From Clostridium sp. UBA4108 (lineage in GTDB: Bacteria; Bacillota; Clostridia; Clostridiales; Clostridiaceae): DNA of 64,000 nucleotides. The notes under the pieces are model-generated. The model worked only from the letters and a program-made list of their open reading frames with translations. It ran no database searches and was not told the DNA's origin. The position numbers and the translations under genes are program-made. Positions 25,109 to 33,298 of the stretch are shown here, piece by piece (the stretch's first letter is position 1; the number at the start of each line of letters is the position of its first letter). The DNA lies in contig DFXM01000053.1 of the NCBI GenBank assembly GCA_002381695.1, positions 18,562 through 82,561 of the forward strand. Reading direction: 5' to 3'.

Positions 25109-26005
25109 TTAGTATTTCTTAGGGGTAACTCTAATCCATACTTCACAATATTCTTTGCCGTTTTCTTTAGTATAGTACATTTCAAGGTCATAACCATCAA
25201 TCTTTTCATAATTAGAGGTCGGTAACCATTCAGAGTACACACGGTTATTTAAATCTTGCATAGATTTACTTATATCTTTTAAATCATATTCATTAGAAGT
25301 AAATATAGCCCAAGTAGAAGCTGGGATTTGGACAACAGTGTAGCCTTCCATATTACAATTTGAATTTTCTAAAGCACAAAGCATATAGGGGAAGGTAGTG
25401 CCACCAGTGTTTCTATAGCCGCATATGGCATTAACAGGACATAACCCACCTTTAGGGTTAATATTTTCTCCTGTAGACTTAGTAAGTTTATCGTACTCTC
25501 CATTATTTAGTTGTTCTGTCCAAAAGTCAGGAATTTCTTTTAGGGTATCATCATCATTTAAGTCAAAAATTCTCTCAATACCGTATACTGTAAAACTATC
25601 TTTTTTTTCAATTCTATAATTCATTTCTAAATCTCCTTTAATTGAAATTTGAAAGGAAATACGAGGATAGGCTTTAAAGTTTACACCCATATTGCGCGCC
25701 GATGTGGGTGTAATGCCATGCAATGTCTGAAAGGCACGGGTAAAGGCTTCAGGTGATTCATAGCCATATTTAAGGGCTAAGTCAATAACTTTTATGTTGG
25801 TGTTTTGGAGTTCAAAAGCAGCAAGGGTCATTCGTCTGCGCCTAACATATTCAGACAAAGTTACATTAGTAATAAAAGAAAACATACGTTGAAAATGATA
25901 TACTGAACAGCATGCCATTTTAGCTACATTTTCATAATCAACCTTGTCCATTAAATTATTTTCAATGTAATTTATAGCATTATTCATTCTATCTAGCCAA
26001 TCCAT
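25109..26005 (-). CDS. AraC family regulator with GyrI-like effector domain
   Basis: A 298-residue protein. Residues 1-110 hold the AraC DNA-binding domain (NYIENNLMDKVDYENVAKMA, VYHFQRMFS, ALKYGYESPEAFTRAFQ, GITPTSAR). Residues about 120-298 form a GyrI-like/AraC_E_bind small-molecule domain (FPYMLCALEN, YTVVQIPASTWAIF, EWLPTSNYEK, EVWIRVTPKK). Such proteins sense hydrophobic cations or drugs, as in Rob/BltR relatives. The start is set by AGGTGG. The target gene is not evident. Confidence 0.9.
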   Translation of the reverse strand: MDWLDRMNNAINYIENNLMDKVDYENVAKMACCSVYHFQRMFSFITNVTLSEYVRRRRMTLAAFELQNTNIKVIDLALKYGYESPEAFTRAFQTLHGITPTSARNMGVNFKAYPRISFQISIKGDLEMNYRIEKKDSFTVYGIERIFDLNDDDTLKEIPDFWTEQLNNGEYDKLTKSTGENINPKGGLCPVNAICGYRNTGGTTFPYMLCALENSNCNMEGYTVVQIPASTWAIFTSNEYDLKDISKSMQDLNNRVYSEWLPTSNYEKIDGYDLEMYYTKENGKEYCEVWIRVTPKKY

Positions 26006-26317
26006 TCATAATTACCACCTTTCAATTAAAAGTATATCAAGATAAATTAAACTATACCTTGCAGTTTATGCACTATATTGCAAGGGTAAGTTATTATTAA
26101 GTTCTTTATTTTATCAGTAGCTAAATAAAAGCTAAATACATTGTAACTTCTAAAATAGTACTTATACAATAGAAAGAATGAAAGAATGAAAGAATGAAAG
26201 GAAGGGTAATTTTGATCACTATACAATTATACTTTTATTACAATCATAACCAATAATTGCAATTGAATTTAAGGTGATGATATAATTATAAAAATGTGAT
26301 TATAGGAGTGGAATTTT
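26006..26317. other. Intergenic, contains an 8-base tandem repeat
   Basis: A 312-base stretch between divergent genes. GAATGAAA is repeated three times at about 26176-26200. Otherwise AT-rich, with no gene or RNA structure seen. Confidence 0.4.
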
Positions 26318-26833
26318 ATGATAATTAGGGAGCCAATTTTATCAGATGTTTCTAATATAGCAAAGATACATGTAGATACTTGGCGTACTGCTTATAGGGG
26401 AATAGTACCTGATAAATATTTAGAGGAATTATCTTATGAAAAGAAGGCAAAAGCATGGGAAAGTATCATTAATGGTGAAATTAAAGACAGTAGATATATT
26501 TTTATAGCAGAAGATGAAGACCATGGTGTAATTGGATTTGTTACCTGTGGCGCAGAGCGGGAAGGAGATGCTGTATATAGAGGGGAACTATATGCTATAT
26601 ATGTTACTGATGAATATCAAAATAGTGGAGTAGGCGGTTTATTATTTAAAAGAGTAACTGAAAAGTTAATTGAGTTAGGATTTAATTCCATGCTTATTTG
26701 GGCATTAGAAGATAATCATAAGGCTCGCAGATTTTATGAAATAAAGGGTGGGAAGAAGATCAAAGAAAAATGTGTAGACATTGGGGGTGAAAAACTTAAG
26801 GAAGTAGCTTATGGTTGGGAATTTTATCAATAA
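26318..26833 (+). CDS. GNAT family N-acetyltransferase
   Basis: A 171-residue acetyltransferase with a clear motif A: ELYAIYVTDEYQNSGVGGLL, followed by a WALEDNHKARRFYE motif B and a C-terminal strand ending in YGWEF. The N-terminus IREPILSDVSNIAKIHVDTW is standard. AGGAG precedes the ATG. The substrate is unknown. It lies directly upstream of the cobalamin riboswitch, but on present evidence is not part of it. Confidence 0.85.
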   Translation: MIIREPILSDVSNIAKIHVDTWRTAYRGIVPDKYLEELSYEKKAKAWESIINGEIKDSRYIFIAEDEDHGVIGFVTCGAEREGDAVYRGELYAIYVTDEYQNSGVGGLLFKRVTEKLIELGFNSMLIWALEDNHKARRFYEIKGGKKIKEKCVDIGGEKLKEVAYGWEFYQ

Positions 26834-26904
26834 GGCTTGCATACTATAAGTTTGACATAAAAATGAGGATAGTATAGTATATTATTTATAATTGAATATT
26901 TTAG

Positions 26905-27112
26905 AAATTAGGTTCAATGATATTTTGGTATCATTGATTAAAAGAGAAGTTGGGTGAAAACCCCACGCGGTCCCGCCGCTGTAAGAGAGGAGTTTTCTTC
27001 TAGTATGCCACTATTTTTAATGGGAAGGCAGAAGAAAATTATGATACTTGAGCCAGAAGAACTGCCTATTTTTGCGCTAGAATTCTACGAGAGATAGGAG
27101 GGTGTATTTGGA
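26905..27112 (+). ncRNA. Cobalamin (B12) riboswitch
   Basis: The core is visible in order: GGGTGAAAACCCCACGCGGT, CCCGCCGCTGTAAGAG, GCCACT, then TGGGAAGGCAG (27021-27031) and the B12 box AGCCAGAAGAACTGCC (27051-27066, slightly off consensus AGCCAGGAGACCTGCC). A GC-containing P13-like element follows. Adenosyl- or other cobalamin binding should control the terminator at 27136-27170. It would regulate the unknown gene at 27240 rather than a recognisable B12 gene. Confidence 0.9.
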
Positions 27113-27135
27113 ATCTGTGTATATACAAGATTTGT

Positions 27136-27170
27136 AACCTTTTAGCGTTGGTAGCTAAGAGGTTTTTTAT
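27136..27170 (+). terminator. Riboswitch-controlled terminator
   Basis: AACCTTTTAGC (27136-27146) pairs with GCTAAGAGGTT (27154-27164), one wobble, then a T-run. It lies between the riboswitch core and the gene at 27240. Confidence 0.75.
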
Positions 27171-27239
27171 TTCCACATTTTTAAACATATCTAATTAAAT
27201 TTGTATAAATTTTAAATTATAAGTTAGGAGTGGTTGTAT

Positions 27240-27686
27240 ATGAAAAGATTTGAGTTTGATGGAAAGAAATTATCTATGGTTACATCTGATGTATTAAAGG
27301 TTCTTAAAACTTTAGATGAAATTATAGATTCATATAATAATGAAAAACCGATAACACAAAAATACATGGAATCAGTGTTTAAGTTAGAATTTGATAGATT
27401 TAGAAATCTTCTTGGTAAGTATATGAGCAAATGCTTAGTTACGATCAGTGAGCCATATAATGAAGCATTATATATTGTAAGTATTGATAAATGCATTGGC
27501 GCTGGTTTTTTACCAGAGCTCACAGCTGAATTTTATAATTATTTAAAAACTCTTAGCGCTAGTGATTCATCAATAGATGAAACAGCTTATGAAGACTTAG
27601 TAAAGTTCTATAAGAAGAATCATGATAATATATTGAAGCTATATAACCATATGATAGAATTCGCTAATAAATATGTAGAAAAATAA
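27240..27686 (+). CDS. Hypothetical protein under a cobalamin riboswitch
   Basis: Start at ATG 27240 (AGGAG at 27226-27230, nine bases away; an upstream TTG at 27234 is too close). The 148-residue product is a soluble, predicted all-helical protein without signal peptide, membrane segment or a cobalamin-binding DxHxxG motif. I recognise no family. Control by a B12 riboswitch implies a link to corrinoid supply or to a B12-independent alternative pathway. It is the only gene between riboswitch terminator and the terminator at 27707. Confidence 0.7.
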   Translation: MKRFEFDGKKLSMVTSDVLKVLKTLDEIIDSYNNEKPITQKYMESVFKLEFDRFRNLLGKYMSKCLVTISEPYNEALYIVSIDKCIGAGFLPELTAEFYNYLKTLSASDSSIDETAYEDLVKFYKKNHDNILKLYNHMIEFANKYVEK

Positions 27687-27706
27687 AATAAATAATATAA
27701 GAAAGT

Positions 27707-27748
27707 AGAAATAGGTTTATTTCAATAAAAAGCTATTTCTATTTTTTT
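27707..27748 (+). terminator. Intrinsic terminator after riboswitch-controlled gene
   Basis: AGAAATAG (27707-27714) with CTATTTCT (27733-27740), inner TTTAT/ATAAA pairing, then ATTTTTTTAT. Confidence 0.7.
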
Positions 27749-27754
27749 ATTATA

Positions 27755-27823
27755 CCTTGTTTTAAATGGTTGTTGATTTTAGAACTATATATTATTGTGA
27801 AGCAAACCATTTAAAACAAAGGC
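27755..27823 (-). repeat. MITE-like palindromic repeat, family 1 (copy C)
   Basis: A 69-base element with ends CCTTGTTTTAAATGGTT and AACCATTTAAAACAAAGG. The inside (TGTTGATTTTAGAACTATA) is reverse-oriented relative to copies A and B. Confidence 0.75.
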
Positions 27824-27857
27824 TTTTATTATCATTCAAAAATATAATTACAAATAT

Positions 27858-28090
27858 TTGACAACTTAGAATATTCTCTGCTATTATATATTTATAATTG
27901 AGAGAGGTAGGTGTTTAATGCACAGATAAGCAATAAAGTATCAGGATAATAGTGAACAAAGTTAAGGGTATCTATGCTACCTTTTATTTGTGATGCGTTA
28001 TTCTAAGTCTTGAGATTGCTTATTGTGATTAAATACAGGCAAGATTATAGTATTTAACACAATTCTTTAGTTAAATCTATAGTCTTTTTA
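27858..28090 (+). promoter_or_regulatory. Attenuator leader with 3-codon uORF and alternative hairpins
   Basis: A promoter (TTGACA 27858-27863, 18 bases, TATTAT 27882-27887) drives a leader with a tiny uORF, ATG CAC AGA TAA (27918-27929, Met-His-Arg), preceded by AGAGAGG. The stop codon overlaps the foot of a nested hairpin (ATAAGCAAT 27926-27934 with ATTGCTTAT about 28015-28023). A terminator (28042-28085, U-run) follows, whose 5' arm segment TATTTAACACA (28051-28061) can instead pair with TGTGATTAAATA (28024-28035), giving an antiterminator. Confidence 0.6.
28042..28089 (+). terminator. Attenuator terminator before GNAT gene
   Basis: AGATTATAG plus ATTTAAC (28042-28058) pairs with GTTAAAT plus CTATAGTCT (28070-28085), one bulge and one wobble, followed by TTTT. 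Confidence 0.75.
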
Positions 28091-28207
28091 TATTTAAAGC
28101 AACTTAAGATATGAAAAACTTATTTGTTCTTCTATTATTAACTGATTTCGTATATATAATAAGCAAAAATTAAAAAGAGAATCATGTTGAAAGGAAGTTG
28201 TTTTAAA

Positions 28208-28636
28208 ATGATAAGAGCAATGAATAAAAATGAAGAAGAAATAAATCAAATTATGAGTATTTGGAAAGATTCAACTATAAAAGGGCATAGCTTCATACCA
28301 AAGCAGTATTGGATAGATATTTATGAAAAGGTTAAAAATCAATATATTCCTGCATCAGAAACCTATGTCTATGAAGAAGATGGAGTGATACAAGGATTTA
28401 TAAGCATATTAGAAAATAATTTTATAGGTGCTTTGTTCATTCATGTAGATTATCAAAATAAGGGGATAGGAAGAAAGCTCATAGAATATGTAAGGGATAA
28501 ATATTTTGAGCTTCAACTAGCTGTATATAAAAATAATGAGACTGCAGTTAAGTTTTATACTAATAATGGATTTAAAGTTCAAGCTACGAATTTGGATGAA
28601 ACCACAGGAGAAGAAGAATATATTATGAAACTTTAA
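28208..28636 (+). CDS. GNAT family N-acetyltransferase
   Basis: AAGGAAG (28191-28197) fits the ATG at 28208 rather than the in-frame ATG at 28184, giving 142 residues. The fold signature is FIHVDYQNKGIGRKLIEY (motif A), then LAVYKNNETAVKFYTNNGFK (motif B) and GEEEYIMKL. It resembles the small PhnO/YjaB-like acetyltransferases. It lies behind an elaborate attenuator, a setting typical of antibiotic-induced resistance genes, but the substrate cannot be read. Confidence 0.8.
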   Translation: MIRAMNKNEEEINQIMSIWKDSTIKGHSFIPKQYWIDIYEKVKNQYIPASETYVYEEDGVIQGFISILENNFIGALFIHVDYQNKGIGRKLIEYVRDKYFELQLAVYKNNETAVKFYTNNGFKVQATNLDETTGEEEYIMKL

Positions 28637-28669
28637 TATGTTTTTAGAAAAATTCATAAAATAATTTAG

Positions 28670-28693
28670 CATCCGTAACTTAGGTTACGGATG
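28670..28693 (+). terminator. Hairpin after GNAT gene
   Basis: CATCCGTAAC (28670-28679) with GTTACGGATG (28684-28693). The stem is perfect but the following U-run is weak. Confidence 0.55.
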
Positions 28694-28748
28694 TTAATTG
28701 AATTTAGAGGTATACTATAAATAACAAATGAAACGGAGGTAATTTATT

Positions 28749-28937
28749 ATGAAAATAGCAAAAGAAATGACAATTGGTGAAGTAATAAGAAATAATGAGA
28801 AGGCTATAGAGGTTTTAATGAGTTTTGGAATGGGTTGTGTTGGATGTCCATCTGCACAAGCTGAAACTCTTGAAGAGGCATGCATGGTTCATGGATTAGA
28901 TGTGGAGGAACTCTTAGCTAAGCTTAATGCTATATAA
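28749..28937 (+). CDS. DUF1858 domain protein
   Basis: A 62-residue protein matching DUF1858, the 'hybrid-cluster-protein-associated disulfide redox' domain: MTIGEVIRNNEKAIEVLMSF at the N-terminus, then GMGCVGCPSAQAETLEEAC with a CxxC pair and a third Cys. It probably takes part in redox or nitric-oxide stress chemistry; in other genomes it sits with hybrid cluster proteins. It is the first gene of a run with an unknown protein (15 bases downstream) and a hemerythrin. Confidence 0.85.
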   Translation: MKIAKEMTIGEVIRNNEKAIEVLMSFGMGCVGCPSAQAETLEEACMVHGLDVEELLAKLNAI

Positions 28938-28952
28938 AGGGGGTAATTTATA

Positions 28953-29582
28953 GTGAGTGCGTTTCTTGGTAAAATACATTATTGGTTATACAACAAGATA
29001 GAGTTACATGAAAAATTAATAGAAGAAGTACTAAAAGGAACCAAAGAAAAAAATTATCCGATAAATGAACTGAGAGAAAAAAGTTATGAACTCTATGGTA
29101 AAGCACCAGAGGGAAAATTAGAGGATATAATAGAGCATGAAAATATTCATGGATGGCTTCAAAGAAGAATTGAGAGTGTAGAATATAGATTGGCGTATAT
29201 TGTTTCAACACTATTAAAAGAAAATATATTGTCCATTGATGAATTAAAGAGAATCTTTAATAAAAATGGAATAGAAGTTATGAGTAGCATAGATAAAATT
29301 AACTTTACTCTAGAGCAATTATATAATTTGATATTTGACTATATGCTAGAAGGTATGCCTTGCGATAGAGTAAATAAAGTTATAAGTAGTACTGAGGATA
29401 AGATCTTATGGGAGAAGACTTGCTGTATTCATGAAAAATATTGGAATGAAAATGGTGGAGATGTAACTAACTTCTATAAATTGAGAGAAGCTTGGATAAA
29501 TGGATTCTTAATGGCTTCAGGCATGGATGTGGAATATGGTATGACTTCAGACAAAAAGAGTTATATCAAAAGGAGACAATAA
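28953..29582 (+). CDS. Unknown protein between DUF1858 and hemerythrin
   Basis: A 209-residue protein starting at GTG (GGGGG-containing site upstream). It is predicted helical and soluble, with a His/Glu-rich stretch IIEHENIHGWLQRR near residue 70 and a CCIHEKYW stretch near residue 152 that could bind metal. It matches nothing I can name with confidence. Two-base spacing to the hemerythrin gene implies one operon and a shared role in oxygen or nitric oxide handling. Confidence 0.65.
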   Translation: MSAFLGKIHYWLYNKIELHEKLIEEVLKGTKEKNYPINELREKSYELYGKAPEGKLEDIIEHENIHGWLQRRIESVEYRLAYIVSTLLKENILSIDELKRIFNKNGIEVMSSIDKINFTLEQLYNLIFDYMLEGMPCDRVNKVISSTEDKILWEKTCCIHEKYWNENGGDVTNFYKLREAWINGFLMASGMDVEYGMTSDKKSYIKRRQ

Positions 29583-29583
29583 T

Positions 29584-30138
29584 ATGAATTCAATTGATTT
29601 AATGATGGAAGAGCATAAAAATATTAAAAGAATGCTTAAAGTTGTACGAATTGCTTGTTATAGTGTGTTAAATGGAGAATCAATAAAATATGAAGACTTC
29701 TACAAAATTATAGATTTTATAAGAAACTATGCAGATAAATATCATCATGGAAAAGAGGAGAAATTTCTCTTTAAAGAGATGGTAGATCATCTAGGATCTC
29801 TTGGTGAAAAGTTAGTTAATTATGGAATGTTAGTTGAGCATGACTTGGGAAGACTTTATATTAAAGAGCTTGAGGAAGCCCTAGAAAAAGTAAAAGATGG
29901 AGATGAAGAAAGCAAACTAGATGTAATTGCCAACGCCATATCCTATACACATCTTTTAACAAGACATATAGAAAAAGAAGATAACACTGTTTACACCTTT
30001 GCACAGCGTCAATTATCTAAAGAAATATTGGATAAAGTAGATGCACAGAGTGAAGAATTTCAGATAAACAATAGTGACGTAGATAAAAAGTATTTATCAT
30101 TATTAATTGAGTTAGAAAAGAAATATGGTTTACAATGA
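29584..30138 (+). CDS. Hemerythrin domain-containing protein
   Basis: A 184-residue four-helix bundle protein of the HHE type: EEHKNIKRM, the HHGKEEKFLF motif, MLVEHDLGR and RHIEKEDNTVY supply the His/Glu di-iron ligands. Such proteins bind oxygen, nitric oxide or repair/deliver iron (YtfE/ScdA relatives). It follows the unknown 209-residue gene by two bases and is probably co-transcribed with it and the DUF1858 gene, then terminated by a strong hairpin. Confidence 0.9.
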   Translation: MNSIDLMMEEHKNIKRMLKVVRIACYSVLNGESIKYEDFYKIIDFIRNYADKYHHGKEEKFLFKEMVDHLGSLGEKLVNYGMLVEHDLGRLYIKELEEALEKVKDGDEESKLDVIANAISYTHLLTRHIEKEDNTVYTFAQRQLSKEILDKVDAQSEEFQINNSDVDKKYLSLLIELEKKYGLQ

Positions 30139-30164
30139 TGAAATTTCAATTAGTGATGGTATAT

Positions 30165-30202
30165 AATTGAGATAGCTCCATTAAGGGGTTATCTCAATTT
30201 GT
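30165..30202 (+). terminator. Intrinsic terminator after hemerythrin
   Basis: AATTGAGATA (30165-30174) pairs with TATCTCAATT (30190-30199), with the stem continuing inward through GCTCC/GGGGT pairs to an ATTAA loop. Confidence 0.75.
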
Positions 30203-30298
30203 ATATTATTAAACTGAGGTTTAAAGCAGTGATGTGACTGAGTGTAACATTATTTATTTAAGGTTCTTGACAAGAAATAGTATTAGGTTCTAAATCCG

Positions 30299-30345
30299 TT
30301 TTAAATTTTAAATTTTAAATTTTAAATTTTAAATTTTAAATTTTA
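30299..30345 (+). repeat. Seven-base tandem repeat (TTAAATT unit, about 6.5 copies)
   Basis: Uninterrupted period-7 TTTTAAA run just upstream of the Crp/Fnr start. It sits where a promoter or its spacer would be. Confidence 0.85.
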
Positions 30346-30373
30346 CCTTAAAAAAGTTATGAAGGTGATTAGT

Positions 30374-31066
30374 GTGGAAGAGAAATATATTAAGAGTATA
30401 GCTAAGGCACGATTATTTACAGGAATTAAAGTGGGAGACATAAATCATTTAGTTCAGTGTTTTGAGTGCAATGTACTTAATTATAAAAAAGGAGAATATA
30501 TTGCCTTAGTTGATGAGAAGTTTCAAGGAATAGGAGTTGTACTATCTGGTGAAGTGGCAATCTTAAAGGAAAATTATTCGGGAAATCGTACAATACTTAC
30601 AGTACTTGAAGGGGGAGAGACCTTTGGAGAAGTTGCAGCTTTTACTGGGGATGGAGTTTGGCCGTCTAGCGTCCAAGCCCAAAGTGATAGTAGCATTATA
30701 TTCTTAAAGCCTGAAAAGATAACAAATTACTGTGGTAATGCCTGCGGGTTTCATAAAATCATTCTTGCTAATTTAGTTGCAATCATAGCGGAGAAGGCTC
30801 AGCTCTTGCATAAAAAGGTTGGGTATTTATCTGTGAAAAGTACCAGAGGAAGGGTTAGTAAATATTTAATTGAAAAATATAAAAAGACAGGGAAAATAAT
30901 GTTTTCACTAGGGATAAATAGAGAAGAGTTAGCAGATTTTCTTAATATTACAAGGCCATCCCTATCAAGAGAGTTATGTAAGATGAGAGATGAAGGGATT
31001 ATTGAGTTCTATAAGGATACTATAAAAATAATCCAAATTGAAAAATTGCAAGAAATGATAGAATAA
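30374..31066 (+). CDS. Crp/Fnr family transcriptional regulator
   Basis: GAAGGTGA serves the GTG at 30374; the ATG at 30359 has no site, so 230 residues are preferred. Residues 1-125 form a cyclic-nucleotide-like beta barrel (ECNVLNYKKGEYIALVDEK, GVVLSGEVAILKE, GGETFGEVAAFTG) and the C-terminus a winged helix (INREELADFLNITRPSLSRE). The Cys residues at CFEC and YCGNACG are not a classical Fnr cluster, although a metal or heme site is possible. Its position after the hemerythrin operon suggests control of nitrosative or oxygen response genes. Confidence 0.85.
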   Translation: MEEKYIKSIAKARLFTGIKVGDINHLVQCFECNVLNYKKGEYIALVDEKFQGIGVVLSGEVAILKENYSGNRTILTVLEGGETFGEVAAFTGDGVWPSSVQAQSDSSIIFLKPEKITNYCGNACGFHKIILANLVAIIAEKAQLLHKKVGYLSVKSTRGRVSKYLIEKYKKTGKIMFSLGINREELADFLNITRPSLSRELCKMRDEGIIEFYKDTIKIIQIEKLQEMIE

Positions 31067-31069
31067 GGG

Positions 31070-31100
31070 AGTTCAGTTAATATGCTGAACTTTTTTTATT
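31070..31100 (+). terminator. Intrinsic terminator after Crp/Fnr gene
   Basis: AGTTCAG (31070-31076) with CTGAACT (31085-31091), then TTTTTTT. Confidence 0.8.
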
Positions 31101-31265
31101 TTCATCACTTAGCTATCACATTCTAAATATATAATCAAAGATGAAAGTCACTTAGATTAAAGTATATTTCATAAACATATTAAAATAGAAAATCCAGCTA
31201 AGAAATGTCAATAAGAATTAAAAAAATAATTGATGTTTTATAAACTTAAAAAGGGGAGTGAAAGA

Positions 31266-31904
31266 ATGATACAAAATATTGGCGCTTATAGCTATGCTTC
31301 AAGTAATATAACTTCGTTAACACAGAAATCAAATGCATCTATAAGTAAAGAAACTAGTAGTGATGAGAAAGTTATTAATACAAAATCACAAACAGACACT
31401 ATAGAGATAAGTGATGAGGCTAGACAAATCCTTAATAAAGAAATAGCAGACAATAAAAATATATCTAAGCCAGTAACAGAAAAAGCTACTGTAGAGAATT
31501 TAGAAACAGATGATACTAAAAAATCTGCAGCTAATGCAGTAGAGGAGAATTCAAAAAAAGCTACTGTAAAGGAGATGTCAGAACAATCTAGTGAATCACA
31601 AGAAACTAGCAAAACTATAATAGCTTCTTCTCAAACAACAAGTACAGTTGAAACTACTCCTATACTTACAACACTTTCAGAAGCTCAAATAGATAATTTA
31701 GTCACAGAGGGAACTGTTACAAAGTCAGAAGCTGATGCTGAAAAGGCAAGTAGAATTAAAGATAAATCAGAAGAAGACAATTCTTTAGGCAATACGGATT
31801 TTAAAAATCCAAATAAAAATTTTATTCAAGGTATAAAGGCCTACACTGATCAGATGAATTATGCAAATGGTTTTGCAGAAGTTAATATTTCAAAAATAGC
31901 TTAA
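31266..31904 (+). CDS. Low-complexity protein, Ser/Thr/Glu-rich, function unknown
   Basis: AAGGGGAGTGAAAG serves the ATG at 31266 (212 residues). The product is mostly disordered and rich in Ser, Thr, Glu and Lys, with no signal peptide. The stretch DTIEISDEARQIL resembles the FlgM-type 'EISEEA' motif seen in several clostridial regulatory or flagellar proteins, and the end (NANGFAEVNISKIA-like) is compact. No function is assigned. Confidence 0.55.
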   Translation: MIQNIGAYSYASSNITSLTQKSNASISKETSSDEKVINTKSQTDTIEISDEARQILNKEIADNKNISKPVTEKATVENLETDDTKKSAANAVEENSKKATVKEMSEQSSESQETSKTIIASSQTTSTVETTPILTTLSEAQIDNLVTEGTVTKSEADAEKASRIKDKSEEDNSLGNTDFKNPNKNFIQGIKAYTDQMNYANGFAEVNISKIA

Positions 31905-32225
31905 TGTATAAATAGTTTCATTGAAGAGATATTTATAATGAATATTTTGATTTAATAGCAAGGTTAGTATTTATACTTAATTAAAATAGTGAGAGATACT
32001 TTATGTTCATGGTGACTTAAAAATATACAAATTAAAGTGGGCTGTCCATAGAGGCAGCCTGTTTTTGTGAAAAATTTTGATAATATATAAATCAATATAT
32101 AGTTTTACTGGAGAATTATCAAAACAACTGCTAGAATAATAGGTATAGAATTAAATATGTAAGGTATAGAAATGGAAGCTACATAAAGCGGCACAGTAAT
32201 TACTTTAAGGGGGGAAATAATTGCT
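31905..32225. other. Intergenic with one hairpin terminator
   Basis: A 321-base stretch. GGCTG (32040-32044) and CC/GG pairs with CAGCC (32055-32059), then TGTTTTTG, form a modest terminator at 32040-32066. An AAGGGGGG ribosome site lies just before 32226. No gene seen. Confidence 0.45.
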
Positions 32226-33281
32226 ATGTTACTCATTAATAAAAATGAAAATATGGATCTGAGTATATTTGAAAAGTATCTAACTATATGGGTTTCAATA
32301 TGTATTGTTATGGGTATCTTAATTGGGGAGTTGGTACCTATGATACCAGAGATCCTTAATAGATTTGAATTTTATAAAGTGTCTATTCCTGTAGCCATCT
32401 TAATATGGCTTATGATTTATCCAATGATGCTTAAAATAGATTTTAAAAGTATAGTTAGTGCAATGAAAAATCCCAAAGGCTTGATAGTTACATGTACTAC
32501 GAATTGGCTTATAAAGCCTTTTACTATGTATATAATAGCAAGCTTTTTCTTCTTGGTAGTATTTAAAAGCTTTATACCAGAAGAATTAGCTAAAGAATAT
32601 ATGACAGGAACTATACTTTTGGGAGCTGCACCTTGTACCGCAATGGTATTTGTATGGTGTCATCTAATTAAAGGAGATCCAGCTTATACCTTAGTACAGG
32701 TAGCTATTAACGATCTGATAATTTTAGTAGCATTTGCACCAATAGTGACATTTTTACTAGGAATTGGAAAGGTGGATGTGCCACTAGGTACATTAATGCT
32801 ATCAATAATGTTATTTGTGGTAGTACCACTTGCTATGGGATTAATTACAAGGAACATAGTTATTAAGAGAAAAGGAATAGAATATTTTGAAAATATATTT
32901 TTAAAAAAGTTTGATAATATTACTATTATAGGATTATTATTAACTTTAATTATTATATTTTCTTTTCAAGGTCATACACTATTGAACAATCCATTACATA
33001 TTGTTTTAATTGCTATACCACTAATTATTCAAACCTTTTTAATATTTGGAATAGCTTATATAATAGGAAAGTTATTAGATTTACCCCATTCCATAGCCGC
33101 ACCAGCAGCTATAATTGGGGCAAGCAATTTTTTTGAACTAGCAGTAGCAGTAGCTATAGCACTATTTGGATTGCAATCTGGGGCAGTATTATCTGCTGCG
33201 GTTGGTGTCTTGGTAGAAGTTTCTATGATGCTTACCATTGTTAAAATTGCAAATAACACAAGAGGATGGTTTATTGAATAA
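32226..33281 (+). CDS. ACR3 family arsenite efflux transporter
   Basis: A 351-residue, ten-segment membrane protein with the ACR3/ArsB-type signature: NWLIKPFTMY in the fourth segment, LLGAAPCTAMVFVWCHLIKG (conserved Cys), and VAINDLIILVAFAP. It extrudes arsenite, driven by the proton gradient. No arsR or arsC is adjacent, so regulation and arsenate reduction must be elsewhere. Start uncertain: ATG 32226 is 12-13 bases from the AAGGGGGG site. A remnant of a second copy's C-terminus follows. Confidence 0.85.
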   Translation: MLLINKNENMDLSIFEKYLTIWVSICIVMGILIGELVPMIPEILNRFEFYKVSIPVAILIWLMIYPMMLKIDFKSIVSAMKNPKGLIVTCTTNWLIKPFTMYIIASFFFLVVFKSFIPEELAKEYMTGTILLGAAPCTAMVFVWCHLIKGDPAYTLVQVAINDLIILVAFAPIVTFLLGIGKVDVPLGTLMLSIMLFVVVPLAMGLITRNIVIKRKGIEYFENIFLKKFDNITIIGLLLTLIIIFSFQGHTLLNNPLHIVLIAIPLIIQTFLIFGIAYIIGKLLDLPHSIAAPAAIIGASNFFELAVAVAIALFGLQSGAVLSAAVGVLVEVSMMLTIVKIANNTRGWFIE

Positions 33282-33298
33282 AGGTAAGGGTTAAAATA

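Noticed and set aside
26176..26200. Three GAATGAAA repeats as a CRISPR or origin-like iteron array
   Set aside because: Too short, with no spacers and no associated genes; a simple tandem repeat.
27896..28090. Leader before the GNAT gene as a known riboswitch or T-box
   Set aside because: No T-box sequence, SAM, lysine, c-di-GMP or cobalamin core is recognisable; reported instead as an attenuator of unknown signal.
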